Position numbers and translations under genes: made by a program
Origin: an uncultured Opitutaceae bacterium
Lineage (GTDB): Bacteria; Verrucomicrobiota; Verrucomicrobiae; Opitutales; Opitutaceae
DNA length: 6,305 nucleotides
Assembly (NCBI GenBank): GCA_946482625.1
Contig: CAMLSH010000232.1
Location: forward strand, 1 to 6,305
Direction of reading: 5' to 3'
In this document: positions 1 to 5,649 of the stretch, one piece after another
Position numbering within the stretch: position 1 is the stretch's first letter
Layout: each line of letters opens with the position of its first letter
The notes under the pieces: generated by a model
Told to the model about the DNA's origin: nothing
The model's input: the letters and a program-made list of their open reading frames with translations, nothing else
The model's database searches: none

Positions 1-806
1 CGCACATTCGAGCACGCATCCACATCGATCCCGTCGCGGTTCGTATCAATCAGCAGATTGTCGACGGTGAGATTATCTACGCCCGTCGCCAGAATCCCGA
101 AATGTCCGCCATGCAAAATCGTGAAATCCCGCAGCATCACGTTGCGGCAATTCACCAGCGCGATCGCCTTGTTACCCACGCCATCCGCCTTCCGATCGCG
201 CGCATTCGGATAACCAAACGGACCGGGCACGAGATCTGGCCGCGGCGTGATCGGGAAATCCCCATCCGCCTCCAACGCATCCGGTGGATTATCCGCAGGT
301 CTGTCGAGCTGCACACCCACCGGCAGCGCCACGCGGGTGTTTCCCCGACTCAGTCCGCGCCCATAAATTCGCCCCGGCCCCGTGATCGCCACATTCTCCA
401 AGCCGTCGCCCCAAATCAGGCTGTTCCGGAAATGCGTGTGCCCGAAATCCTGATACCAATGCCAGGCGTTCTGCTCCGGCGCATCGTACCCGCCCGGCTG
501 CCCCTCCGGCGGCGGCTCGGCCGCGACGATCACCGCCCCCGGCCCGAGATACAGCGTCACGTGGCTTTTCAGCCGGATCGTGTAACACAGATATTCGCCC
601 GCCGAAAACACCACCGTCCCACCGCCCGCGTCAGCCGCGGCGACGATCGCGCGATTGACCGCCTCCGTATCGAGCGTCTTCCCATCACCGGTCGCACCAT
701 AAACCCGCACCGGAAAGTTGCCGTCGGGCTGAGCACTCGATCCGAAGACGACTGAACCGGCACAGAAAACCAACAACCAGAACCGGAGCGAAAAGGGGCA
801 ACGCAT
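1..806 (-). CDS. Secreted glycoside hydrolase family 28 (polygalacturonase-like), 3' end outside window
   Basis: The frame is open from ATG at 806 to the window edge, giving 268 residues; the C-terminal half is missing. Residues 1-25 form a signal peptide (basic start, hydrophobic LLVFCAGSVVFG, then SSA-Q), so export is expected. Residues 31-95 hold the N-terminal pattern of pectin-lyase-fold enzymes (VRVYGATGDGKTLDTEAVNRA, then GGGTVVFSAGEY and LYLGPGAVI). Further on come GPGRIYGRGL (143-152), beta-helix rungs, and NRDGIDVDAC (256-265), the first GH28 catalytic motif with D258 as a predicted acid. Bacterial GH28 members often have NRD instead of the fungal NTD. The family hydrolyses galacturonic-acid-containing polysaccharides; the exact substrate (polygalacturonan, rhamnogalacturonan) cannot be told. 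The second DD motif and the catalytic His lie outside. No clear Shine-Dalgarno precedes the ATG; the start was chosen for the signal peptide. It lies 78 nt after the sigma-factor operon, possibly with its own promoter. Confidence 0.88.
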   Translation of the reverse strand, partial: MRCPFSLRFWLLVFCAGSVVFGSSAQPDGNFPVRVYGATGDGKTLDTEAVNRAIVAAADAGGGTVVFSAGEYLCYTIRLKSHVTLYLGPGAVIVAAEPPPEGQPGGYDAPEQNAWHWYQDFGHTHFRNSLIWGDGLENVAITGPGRIYGRGLSRGNTRVALPVGVQLDRPADNPPDALEADGDFPITPRPDLVPGPFGYPNARDRKADGVGNKAIALVNCRNVMLRDFTILHGGHFGILATGVDNLTVDNLLIDTNRDGIDVDACSNV

Positions 807-831
807 CGCGCAATCAAGAATGGCTGCCCCC

Positions 832-864
832 GGCGCTGTCGAGCCACTGCGTTCTCGAAGCGCC
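832..864 (-). other. Imperfect hairpin between the sigma-factor operon and the GH28 gene
   Basis: The arms GGCGCTGTCGAG (832-843) and CTCGAAGCGCC (854-864) pair over 6 + 5 bp with one bulged base (838) and a 10-nt loop. It lies 20 nt past the stop of the membrane-protein gene and 25 nt before the GH28 ATG. No T-run follows on the minus strand (GGGGGCAGCC comes next), so it is not a classical intrinsic terminator. It could stabilise the upstream transcript's 3' end or act in the GH28 leader. Confidence 0.4.
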
Positions 865-884
865 AGCTCCACCGCACGCCGTTT

Positions 885-1514
885 TCACCGCAACGCGGCG
901 TTCTGATCGTAGCCCGCCAGCAGCGTCTCGAGCTCACGCTTCCTCGGCAGCAATTTGCGCCGGTAGTAAACCGCGCTCCAAATCAGCACACCCACCACGT
1001 AAGCCGGATAGATCACCAGCGCGGGAATCAATATCTCGTCGCCCGCCTTACCCACTGAGCGAAGTTGATAAACGATGAGCGGCAGCATCACCGCGCTGGC
1101 GACCAGCAGCCCGGCGATCACTTTATAGCGTCTCCGTTCGGAACTGTTTTCATCGAGCAACGCATTCACGCTCGCACCGATCGAGCGATCGTAGTTCGGG
1201 TGACGCACATGCTGCCGCCAGTGCAGCCGCACCATATAAAGCCATCCCAGCCAGGGCAGCGCGAAGAACGGAAGCACGCCCCACTCACGACGCAGATCCA
1301 CTGCCTTCGACGCAGGATCGGGCAAAATAATGTGCAGCCCGAGCTTCACAGTCCAAAACAGGATCAGCGCAAAAACCAGCGCGAGGAAGAGAAGATTCCC
1401 GCGACGACGGCGGCGTAGATCGGTCACGAATTTCATTTTGTCCTTTTCGAGTTGGGCCGTGTCCGGCCGGTTGTGTGGCGACTGCCACGTTTTCTGAATA
1501 TCATCGAAGTTCAT
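885..1514 (-). CDS. Four-TM membrane protein coupled to ECF sigma factor (putative anti-sigma/regulator)
   Basis: This 209-aa protein has a hydrophilic, charged N-terminus (residues 1-39, starting MNFDDIQKTWQSP and ending in RRRRR). Four hydrophobic segments follow at about 40-64, 79-97, 131-151 and 160-184, then a basic C-terminal tail. The N-terminus, with a run of arginines just before TM1, is probably cytoplasmic. The ATG at 1514 lies inside the end of the sigma-factor gene (14-nt overlap) and is preceded by a near-perfect Shine-Dalgarno, so the two are translated from one message. This position is typical of a membrane anti-sigma factor, but no zinc-anti-sigma motif (HxxxCxxC) is present and the protein has no cysteine. 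The cytoplasmic N-terminal 39 residues or the 98-130 loop would be the candidate sigma-binding part. The regulatory role is inferred from context; I do not recognise a characterised family. Confidence 0.85.
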   Translation of the reverse strand: MNFDDIQKTWQSPHNRPDTAQLEKDKMKFVTDLRRRRRGNLLFLALVFALILFWTVKLGLHIILPDPASKAVDLRREWGVLPFFALPWLGWLYMVRLHWRQHVRHPNYDRSIGASVNALLDENSSERRRYKVIAGLLVASAVMLPLIVYQLRSVGKAGDEILIPALVIYPAYVVGVLIWSAVYYRRKLLPRKRELETLLAGYDQNAALR

Positions 1515-2046
1515 GGGAGACCTCCTTCATCGCGTCGGATAATTTTTGCTTCAGCCGGGTGAGACGCACCCCGACATTGCCTTCGCTGAGCCCGTGAATC
1601 TCCGCCATCTCGGCATAACTCACGCCGTCAAGATGCAGCAGGATCAACGATCTCTCCACCGGCGCCAGCTGCCGTATTTGCACGTAGAGCAACTCCAACG
1701 TTTCGCGCTCGCGCGAATCGGTTTCGGGCAGCGCCGCCCGTTCACGGAGCGGCGACGCCCCAAAGCCATCCACGCGTTTCTGATAATTTTTCTGCGTGCG
1801 TTTCCACGTGAGCGCCGCGTTGTGCGCGACCCGGTAGATAAACGTCGAGAGCTTCGCGCCATGGCGAAACACCGGCACCGCCTTCCAGACCGCGAGTAAC
1901 AACTCCTGCATCAAGTCGTGCCGGTCCGCGCCTTCCGCGAAACCATTCGCCACATGGTGCAGCACCGCGCTGTGGGTGCCGAGCCATCGCTCGAAGCAGG
2001 TGTTGTGTTCCTCGGTCGTCACGGTGTTCGCAGCATTAGATGCCAC
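1501..2046 (-). CDS. ECF-type RNA polymerase sigma factor (sigma-70 family)
   Basis: The 181-aa product is the usual length for an extracytoplasmic-function sigma factor, with only regions 2 and 4. Region 2 spans about 19-85, with DLMQELLLAVWKAV (44-57) and LSTFIYRVAHNAALTWKR (66-83), the latter being the RNA-polymerase-core and -10 recognition helix area. Region 4 spans about 115-172: LAPVERSLILLHLDGVSYAEMAEIHGLSEGNVGVRLTRLKQKL is a typical sigma4 helix-turn-helix for the -35 element. There is no long C-terminal extension. The start is GTG at 2046 with only a weak ribosome site; no ATG comes before codon 45 within region 2, so GTG is preferred. The gene begins 82 nt downstream of the alpha/beta hydrolase stop, enough room for its own promoter, although no convincing promoter was read. 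Its end overlaps the next gene, which probably encodes its membrane partner. Targets are unknown. Confidence 0.95.
   Translation of the reverse strand: MASNAANTVTTEEHNTCFERWLGTHSAVLHHVANGFAEGADRHDLMQELLLAVWKAVPVFRHGAKLSTFIYRVAHNAALTWKRTQKNYQKRVDGFGASPLRERAALPETDSRERETLELLYVQIRQLAPVERSLILLHLDGVSYAEMAEIHGLSEGNVGVRLTRLKQKLSDAMKEVSHELR
1520..1528 (-). promoter_or_regulatory. Strong Shine-Dalgarno inside sigma-factor gene, for the downstream membrane protein
   Basis: Read on the minus strand, GAAGGAGGT ends 5 nt before the ATG at 1514. It matches the anti-Shine-Dalgarno almost perfectly and is much stronger than the sites of the other genes in the window. It settles the start of the membrane protein and predicts that it is made at least as efficiently as the sigma factor. 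Confidence 0.85.
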
Positions 2047-2128
2047 GACACGGGGTTTCTTACAGCGGCATTCGGAAAAACAGAACGAATGAGTCGGTCG
2101 CGCAACGATCCTACGGCCTCCCCTAGAA

Positions 2129-3592
2129 CTAGTTTCTCGGTCTCGTTGTGCGCATCAATATCCACTCCGCCACGAACGCCAGCACCTCCGGCGACATCGT
2201 CTCTTCGATCTGCGCGTACTCGCGAGGCGAGCCCGTATCGCAGTGCTGAAACAGGTGATTGAGCCCTGGGAACTTCCGGGTCGTCACATTGCGGTTCCCG
2301 CCTGCCTCCACCGCGCTTTGTATTCCGGAGAGATTCTCATCGGCCGCGACCTGTGAGTCTTTGTCTCCGTTGATCGCGAGGACCGGACAGCGAATTTCCG
2401 CCCACACCGGCGCAGGATCGTAGAACGCCAGTTTTTTAAACCAAGGCGTGAGGATCAGCCGCACCCGCGCCTCGTATGTGTTCTCCTCCAAGTTAAAAAC
2501 TTTCTTCAACTCGGGCGACATCCCCTCAAACGCCTCCTTCACCTTTGCCCGCAAATAGTCCGGCGTCTCTGGATCGTCCGGATGCGTGCGCAATCGCTCA
2601 TACACCGCGTCGTCGATGGCTCGTTCGCGTTCTGAGAGTGCGTAAGTCACACCGGCCGCCGCCGCTAAATCGATGGCCTGCCGCTCGAGCAATCGCCGAA
2701 TCGGCACGCCCACGCCGGCCAGCGACACCACGAACGCGACATCCCTCGCCTCCATCGCCGCCAGCGGCGCGTGCACCGCACCTTCACTGTGCCCCAGCAG
2801 CCCGACATGCCCCGGATCGATCTCCGCACGCGTCTTCAAATACTCGAACGCCGCACGACCATCCGCCGCAAAATCGATATGCGTAGCCTCCGCGAACTTT
2901 CCTCCGGAGCGTCCCACACCACGATCATCGTAACGCATCACCGCGATACCTGCACGCGTGAGATGGTCCGCCAGCACGAGAAAGGGTTTGTGCCCCATAA
3001 CCGCCTCGTCGCGATCCTGCGGGCCCGAACCCGACATCAGCACCACCGCGGGAAACGGCCCTTTCCCTTCCGGCAAAGTTAACGTGCCCGCCAGACGAAT
3101 ACCGGAACCGCCACCGGGGAACGTAACATCCTCCTCCCGGTAAGGGTACGGCCTCACTGGCTCCTGCGGACGCTTGAGCGTGAACGCTTTCTCCTGCCGC
3201 TTAAACACGAGCGGCCACCGCGAGCCGCCTTGTTCCCACGTGCCGGACAATGCCGAGCCATCGTCCGAAATATCGCCCTGAAAACCCGCCCCGATGCTTC
3301 GCGCCTCGAAGCGCACTTTTCTGCCGCGCGTCTCCATGCGCGTCACCGCGATCTTCGCGTTCTGATCAATGCTATCGAGAACAGCCGCCAGTTTTCCATC
3401 CGTCTCGCTCACCTCCAGCCCGAGGCGCAGTTCGATCCCATGGATCTGCAGCGAGCCCAACCAGGCACCCGTGATGCGGCTTCCATTTCCCGCCGGTGAA
3501 GACGTCACGCGCTCGGCGTCCGACTGCGCGAATGCGCCAGCCAGTGACAGAAAAAACAGAGAGATAGCGCGGAATGCTCGAACAATTTTCAT
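2129..3592 (-). CDS. Secreted alpha/beta-fold hydrolase (serine esterase/peptidase-like)
   Basis: The 487-aa protein starts with a signal peptide (about 1-22, MKIVRAFRAISLFFLSLAGA, then FAQ). Residues 40-132 form a beta-rich N-terminal domain (ITGAWLGSLQIHGIELRLGLE to LSGTWEQGG). The alpha/beta hydrolase domain follows from about 155: LPEGKGPFPAVVLMSGSGPQDRDE (oxyanion region), MRYDDRGVGRSGG (219-231), nucleophile elbow GHSEG with S269, acid in GDKDSQV (D412) and catalytic His in GLNHLF (H447). The full triad is therefore present. Related proteins are usually annotated as alpha/beta hydrolases; an ester, lactone or peptide substrate cannot be decided. It should act in the periplasm or outside the cell. 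The frame stays open upstream to 3805, but that extension overlaps the regulator gene and would bury the signal peptide, so ATG 3592 is chosen. It lies 43 nt after the Cro/C1 regulator and may be co-transcribed. Confidence 0.92.
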   Translation of the reverse strand: MKIVRAFRAISLFFLSLAGAFAQSDAERVTSSPAGNGSRITGAWLGSLQIHGIELRLGLEVSETDGKLAAVLDSIDQNAKIAVTRMETRGRKVRFEARSIGAGFQGDISDDGSALSGTWEQGGSRWPLVFKRQEKAFTLKRPQEPVRPYPYREEDVTFPGGGSGIRLAGTLTLPEGKGPFPAVVLMSGSGPQDRDEAVMGHKPFLVLADHLTRAGIAVMRYDDRGVGRSGGKFAEATHIDFAADGRAAFEYLKTRAEIDPGHVGLLGHSEGAVHAPLAAMEARDVAFVVSLAGVGVPIRRLLERQAIDLAAAAGVTYALSERERAIDDAVYERLRTHPDDPETPDYLRAKVKEAFEGMSPELKKVFNLEENTYEARVRLILTPWFKKLAFYDPAPVWAEIRCPVLAINGDKDSQVAADENLSGIQSAVEAGGNRNVTTRKFPGLNHLFQHCDTGSPREYAQIEETMSPEVLAFVAEWILMRTTRPRN

Positions 3593-3635
3593 GAGATTGA
3601 GGTGATGGGAACGATCACAGGCACGTCCGCGTGAC

Positions 3636-3830
3636 TCACGTCTTGTCGTCGAAGACGTCCTCGATCCTGCGACTAAAAAGCCGCGCGATTTTAAACGCCA
3701 GCGGAAGGCTTGGATCGTACTTTCCCGTCTCGATGGCGTTGATCGTTTGCCGCGATACGCCCAGCCGCTCTGCGAGTTCGCCCTGCGACCAATCCCTCGA
3801 TGCACGGAGCTCTTTAAGACTGTTTTTCAC
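3636..3830 (-). CDS. Small Cro/C1-type (XRE) helix-turn-helix transcriptional regulator
   Basis: The whole 64-aa product is one HTH_3 domain with no ligand or dimerisation extension. The first scaffold helix is SQGELAERLGV (15-25) and the recognition helix SRQTINAIETGK (26-37). The phrase RQTINAIETGKYDPSLPLAFKIARLF (27-52) is the hallmark of the short YozG-like Cro/C1 regulators. It should bind DNA as a dimer and likely represses its own operon. The start is GTG at 3830, 9 nt after the stop of the membrane-protein gene; an AAAGG ribosome site overlaps that stop, suggesting translational coupling. Its likely operator is the tandem palindrome at 4282-4319. In many bacteria such regulators sit beside a small membrane protein, as here. 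That pairing is from memory of families, and the signal sensed is unknown. Confidence 0.95.
   Translation of the reverse strand: MKNSLKELRASRDWSQGELAERLGVSRQTINAIETGKYDPSLPLAFKIARLFSRRIEDVFDDKT
3638..3658 (-). other. Inverted repeat at the 3' end of the regulator gene
   Basis: ACGTCTT (3638-3644) and AAGACGT (3652-3658) form a perfect 7-bp stem with a 7-nt loop, covering the last codons of the regulator and its stop. No T-run follows on the minus strand, so full termination is unlikely. It could lower read-through into the hydrolase gene or be coincidental within coding sequence. Confidence 0.35.
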
Positions 3831-3839
3831 GCTCAGCCT

Positions 3840-4271
3840 TTATTGAAAACGCCGGCCGGCCACGCGCCCGCCGATGAAAAAAAGCGCCGCTGTGGCGATC
3901 GCGAGTGTCCCCGTCGTCCACTTGAAATCGAGGAACAGCCCGGCGTGCCGAAGGACATCCACACTGACCGCCAATCCCAGAATACCCGGCGGGATAAAAG
4001 CCACCGACTCCATAAAAAGTCTCCACTGCAACTCATCGAGCATCCCCCGCATCGTCCGCAGCATCGCACGAATCCAAAACACGCCCGGGACAAACGGAAC
4101 TACCGCAAGCGCCACACGAAGCCATGGCGGCAGGTCGAAACGAAGCACGCACTGACTGGCCGCAGCAGCGGTTAATGGATACGCGAAAGTCAGAATCCAA
4201 AAAGCCCGCCCTGCAGTTCGAGCCGGCCGCGATTCATAGGATTTTTCAGGGGATAACGAGTTCGAGTTCAT
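3840..4271 (-). CDS. Four-TM inner-membrane protein with DELQ motif, partner of the Cro/C1 regulator
   Basis: From ATG 4271 the product has 143 residues. Hydrophobic segments lie at about 22-40, 50-69, 90-106 and 119-137. Between TM2 and TM3 is a short loop, LRTMRGMLDELQWRLFMESVAF (71-92). It resembles the DELQRRIQLEALAF-type loop of small membrane proteins often encoded next to short XRE regulators. The conserved acidic and basic residues there (D79, E80, R84, E88) are the likely functional core. The function of these proteins is unknown to me. The frame continues upstream to a TTG at 4307 with an ATG at 4280, but that region is the operator and -35 element, so 4271 (or 4280) is preferred. 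It is first in the transcription unit, followed after 9 nt by the regulator gene. Confidence 0.85.
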   Translation of the reverse strand: MNSNSLSPEKSYESRPARTAGRAFWILTFAYPLTAAAASQCVLRFDLPPWLRVALAVVPFVPGVFWIRAMLRTMRGMLDELQWRLFMESVAFIPPGILGLAVSVDVLRHAGLFLDFKWTTGTLAIATAALFFIGGRVAGRRFQ

Positions 4272-4278
4272 GCCGCCC

Positions 4279-4307
4279 ATCTGACAAGCATACTTGTCAC
4301 ATGTCAA
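4279..4307 (-). promoter_or_regulatory. Possible sigma-70 promoter inside the tandem operator
   Basis: On the minus strand a perfect -35 hexamer TTGACA (4307-4302) is followed, after a 17-nt spacer, by TCAGAT (4284-4279), a weak -10 with 3 of 6 matches to TATAAT. Transcription would then begin near 4272, almost at the ATG 4271, giving a leaderless message. The -35 box is part of one palindrome and the -10 box touches the other, so a repressor bound there would block polymerase. The -35 is convincing, the -10 is not. Confidence 0.4.
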
Positions 4308-4319
4308 GCATGCTTGTCA
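4282..4319. promoter_or_regulatory. Tandem near-palindromic operator, probably for the Cro/C1 regulator
   Basis: Two 18-bp near-palindromes lie 20 bp apart start to start, about two helical turns, so dimers could sit on one DNA face. Site 1 (4282-4299) is TGACAAGCATACTTGTCA, with 7-bp arms TGACAAG/CTTGTCA. Site 2 (4302-4319) is TGTCAAGCATGCTTGTCA, with a perfect 12-bp core CAAGCATGCTTG. Each is symmetric at 16 of 18 positions and they share CAAGCAT-CTTGTCA. They fill most of the 61-nt gap between the MFS stop and the membrane-protein start. Assignment to the regulator at 3636-3830 rests on proximity and on the size expected for a Cro/C1 dimer. Confidence 0.75.
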
Positions 4320-4332
4320 TGCGAGTCGGGGT

Positions 4333-5505
4333 TTAACGTCCCCGCCCCAGCCCGATCACCAGCGGCAACATCACGAGCGGCGCCACCGCCGAGATCGCCA
4401 GCCCCCAGTGCAGATCCCGCCAGTCCGCGATCGCCCCGACCAGCCACGGCATGAAAATCCCACCCGCATTCCCCAGCGCCGCGAGCGCGCCAAACATGCT
4501 GGCTCCACCATCTGGATACCGATCCGCCGTCACCGCCAGCATCGTTGGCCACAGACAGCTACCCGTGAAACCTGCCGCGATGCACGCAACCAACGCGCCG
4601 GTGGGCGATGGCAGAAACGATCCGAACAAAAACAAAATCACCGAGAGTCCGCAGCCCCACGCCATGATCTGAAACGGATTCATCTTCCCGCCCAGCACGC
4701 CAATCACCATGCGCCCGAGCGCCATCGCCACGGAAAACGCCAGTAACGCCATGCCCGCCGTCCATTGCGAAAAGCCGAGCGATGTCTCCGCATAGGCCGG
4801 CAGCCACTGCGCCATGCCGAGCTCCGTCGCCCCGCCGAGGAAAATCGCCACCAGCGCCGCCACGAACCATCCACGTTTGATCAACACCCGCATCGGTGTC
4901 CGCCCGCCTTCCGCGCTCATCGCCGGGAAACGTTGCGACGCAAATCCCACCAGCAGCCCGAGCGGCAACGGCACCAGCACCAGACACGACCCGCGCCAGC
5001 CCAGCCCGGCCTTGAGCGCCAGCGATCCCGCGAGAATCGTCACGACCGCACCCACGCAATAGAACGAGTGTAGCCAGTTCATGGCGACAGCCCGCCGCTC
5101 AGGATTGAGCGCCGCCACCACCGGGCTCAGCACCATGTCGAGAATCCCCGCCCCCAGCCCCAGCACGAACATCCACGCGCCCACCGCAAAATACGTCGGC
5201 GCAAACGCCAGCCCGCCCAGACTGCCCGCGATGAGTACGTTGCCCAGTTGCGCGAACGGTTTCGCCCCCCACCGGTCCGCCAGCGGTCCCGTGACCACAA
5301 TACCCACCGCCAATCCGAAAAACGCGATCGCTCCCAACCGCCCCAGTTCCTCCTGCGAAAGCCCGTCCGCACCGCCATATAGCTGGCTCAGCGTCGTCAA
5401 GAACACCGGCAGCAAGTTCAGCCCGATCGCCAGGCTCATCATCGCGCCATAACACAAATAAGTAAGCAGACGCGGATGCACCGGAGACGCAGCAGATGAC
5501 GACAT
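4333..5505 (-). CDS. MFS transporter, sugar/fucose-permease-like
   Basis: The 390-aa product has about 12 predicted membrane segments and no signal peptide, as expected for a major facilitator superfamily carrier in the inner membrane. TM1 begins at about 13 (LLTYLCYGAMMSLAIGLNLLPV). The loop between TM2 and TM3 has the MFS motif A form GPLADRWGAKP (73-83). LNPERRAVAMNWLHSFYCVGA (133-152) resembles the N-x-LH-x-FYG-x-G region of fucose-permease-type sugar transporters, so a sugar or similar small metabolite is a reasonable guess; direction and substrate are unknown. ATG 5505 is chosen because it leaves a short tail before TM1. ATG 5550 is an alternative (405 aa) and has the better ribosome site (AAGGGGA, 10 nt upstream); extension to 5610 would run into the terminator. 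The gene is flanked by a terminator upstream and an operator downstream, so it is probably monocistronic. Confidence 0.9.
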   Translation of the reverse strand: MSSSAASPVHPRLLTYLCYGAMMSLAIGLNLLPVFLTTLSQLYGGADGLSQEELGRLGAIAFFGLAVGIVVTGPLADRWGAKPFAQLGNVLIAGSLGGLAFAPTYFAVGAWMFVLGLGAGILDMVLSPVVAALNPERRAVAMNWLHSFYCVGAVVTILAGSLALKAGLGWRGSCLVLVPLPLGLLVGFASQRFPAMSAEGGRTPMRVLIKRGWFVAALVAIFLGGATELGMAQWLPAYAETSLGFSQWTAGMALLAFSVAMALGRMVIGVLGGKMNPFQIMAWGCGLSVILFLFGSFLPSPTGALVACIAAGFTGSCLWPTMLAVTADRYPDGGASMFGALAALGNAGGIFMPWLVGAIADWRDLHWGLAISAVAPLVMLPLVIGLGRGR

Positions 5506-5579
5506 CCGCCCAACCGAACGCTCCGCCTTTCCAAACGCAACCCGCCGCATGCCGTGACAGTCCCCTTTTCCGGTCCAAC

Positions 5580-5585
5580 AGTATA
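5580..5585 (-). promoter_or_regulatory. Possible -10 element for the MFS transporter gene
   Basis: On the minus strand TATACT (5 of 6 matches to TATAAT) follows directly after the upstream gene's terminator. It lies about 30 nt before ATG 5550 and 75 nt before ATG 5505. No good -35 hexamer is at the right spacing, where the terminator stem sits, so this is only a candidate. Confidence 0.3.
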
Positions 5586-5590
5586 GACGA

Positions 5591-5621
5591 CAAAAAAGCC
5601 GGCGCGTCATCGGCGCCGGCT
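5591..5621 (-). terminator. Rho-independent terminator of the outer-membrane protein gene
   Basis: On the minus strand a perfect 9-bp stem AGCCGGCGC/GCGCCGGCT (5621-5613 with 5605-5597) closes a 7-nt loop and is followed by six T (5597-5592). It begins 28 nt after the stop codon of the barrel protein. In the opposite direction there is no T-run, so it works for minus-strand transcription only. Confidence 0.93.
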
Positions 5622-5649
5622 GGCAAGCGGGTTCGTTATCCGCGTCGGC

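Noticed and set aside
102..755. Long plus-strand open frame opposite the GH28 gene
   Set aside because: Its translation is rich in Arg, His and Pro with no domain pattern. It mirrors the GC-rich codons of the minus-strand GH28 gene, which has a signal peptide and family motifs.
885..1514. Zinc-binding anti-sigma factor (ZAS type)
   Set aside because: The protein contains no cysteine and no HxxxCxxC motif; only the gene position supports an anti-sigma role.
2121..2136. AACTAGTT palindrome near the hydrolase stop as an operator or terminator
   Set aside because: It is 8 bp, has no loop or T-run, and overlaps the stop codon; it can arise by chance.
3593..3805. 71-residue N-terminal extension of the alpha/beta hydrolase
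   Set aside because: It overlaps the Cro/C1 regulator gene in another frame, is Arg/Ser-rich and would place a good signal peptide inside the protein.
3636..4271. Toxin-antitoxin system
   Set aside because: The HTH protein could suggest an antitoxin, but the partner is a 143-aa four-TM protein with a known-looking DELQ loop and not a typical small toxin. Gene order and operator fit autoregulation without invoking toxicity.
4282..4319. Tandem repeats as a CRISPR or mobile-element end
   Set aside because: Only two units of 18 bp separated by 2 bp, each palindromic, with no spacers, cas genes or transposase. An operator explains them better.
5506..5610. N-terminal extension of the MFS transporter to 5610
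   Set aside because: The first codons lie within the terminator hairpin of the upstream gene. ATG 5550 remains a possible alternative, but the start at 5610 does not.
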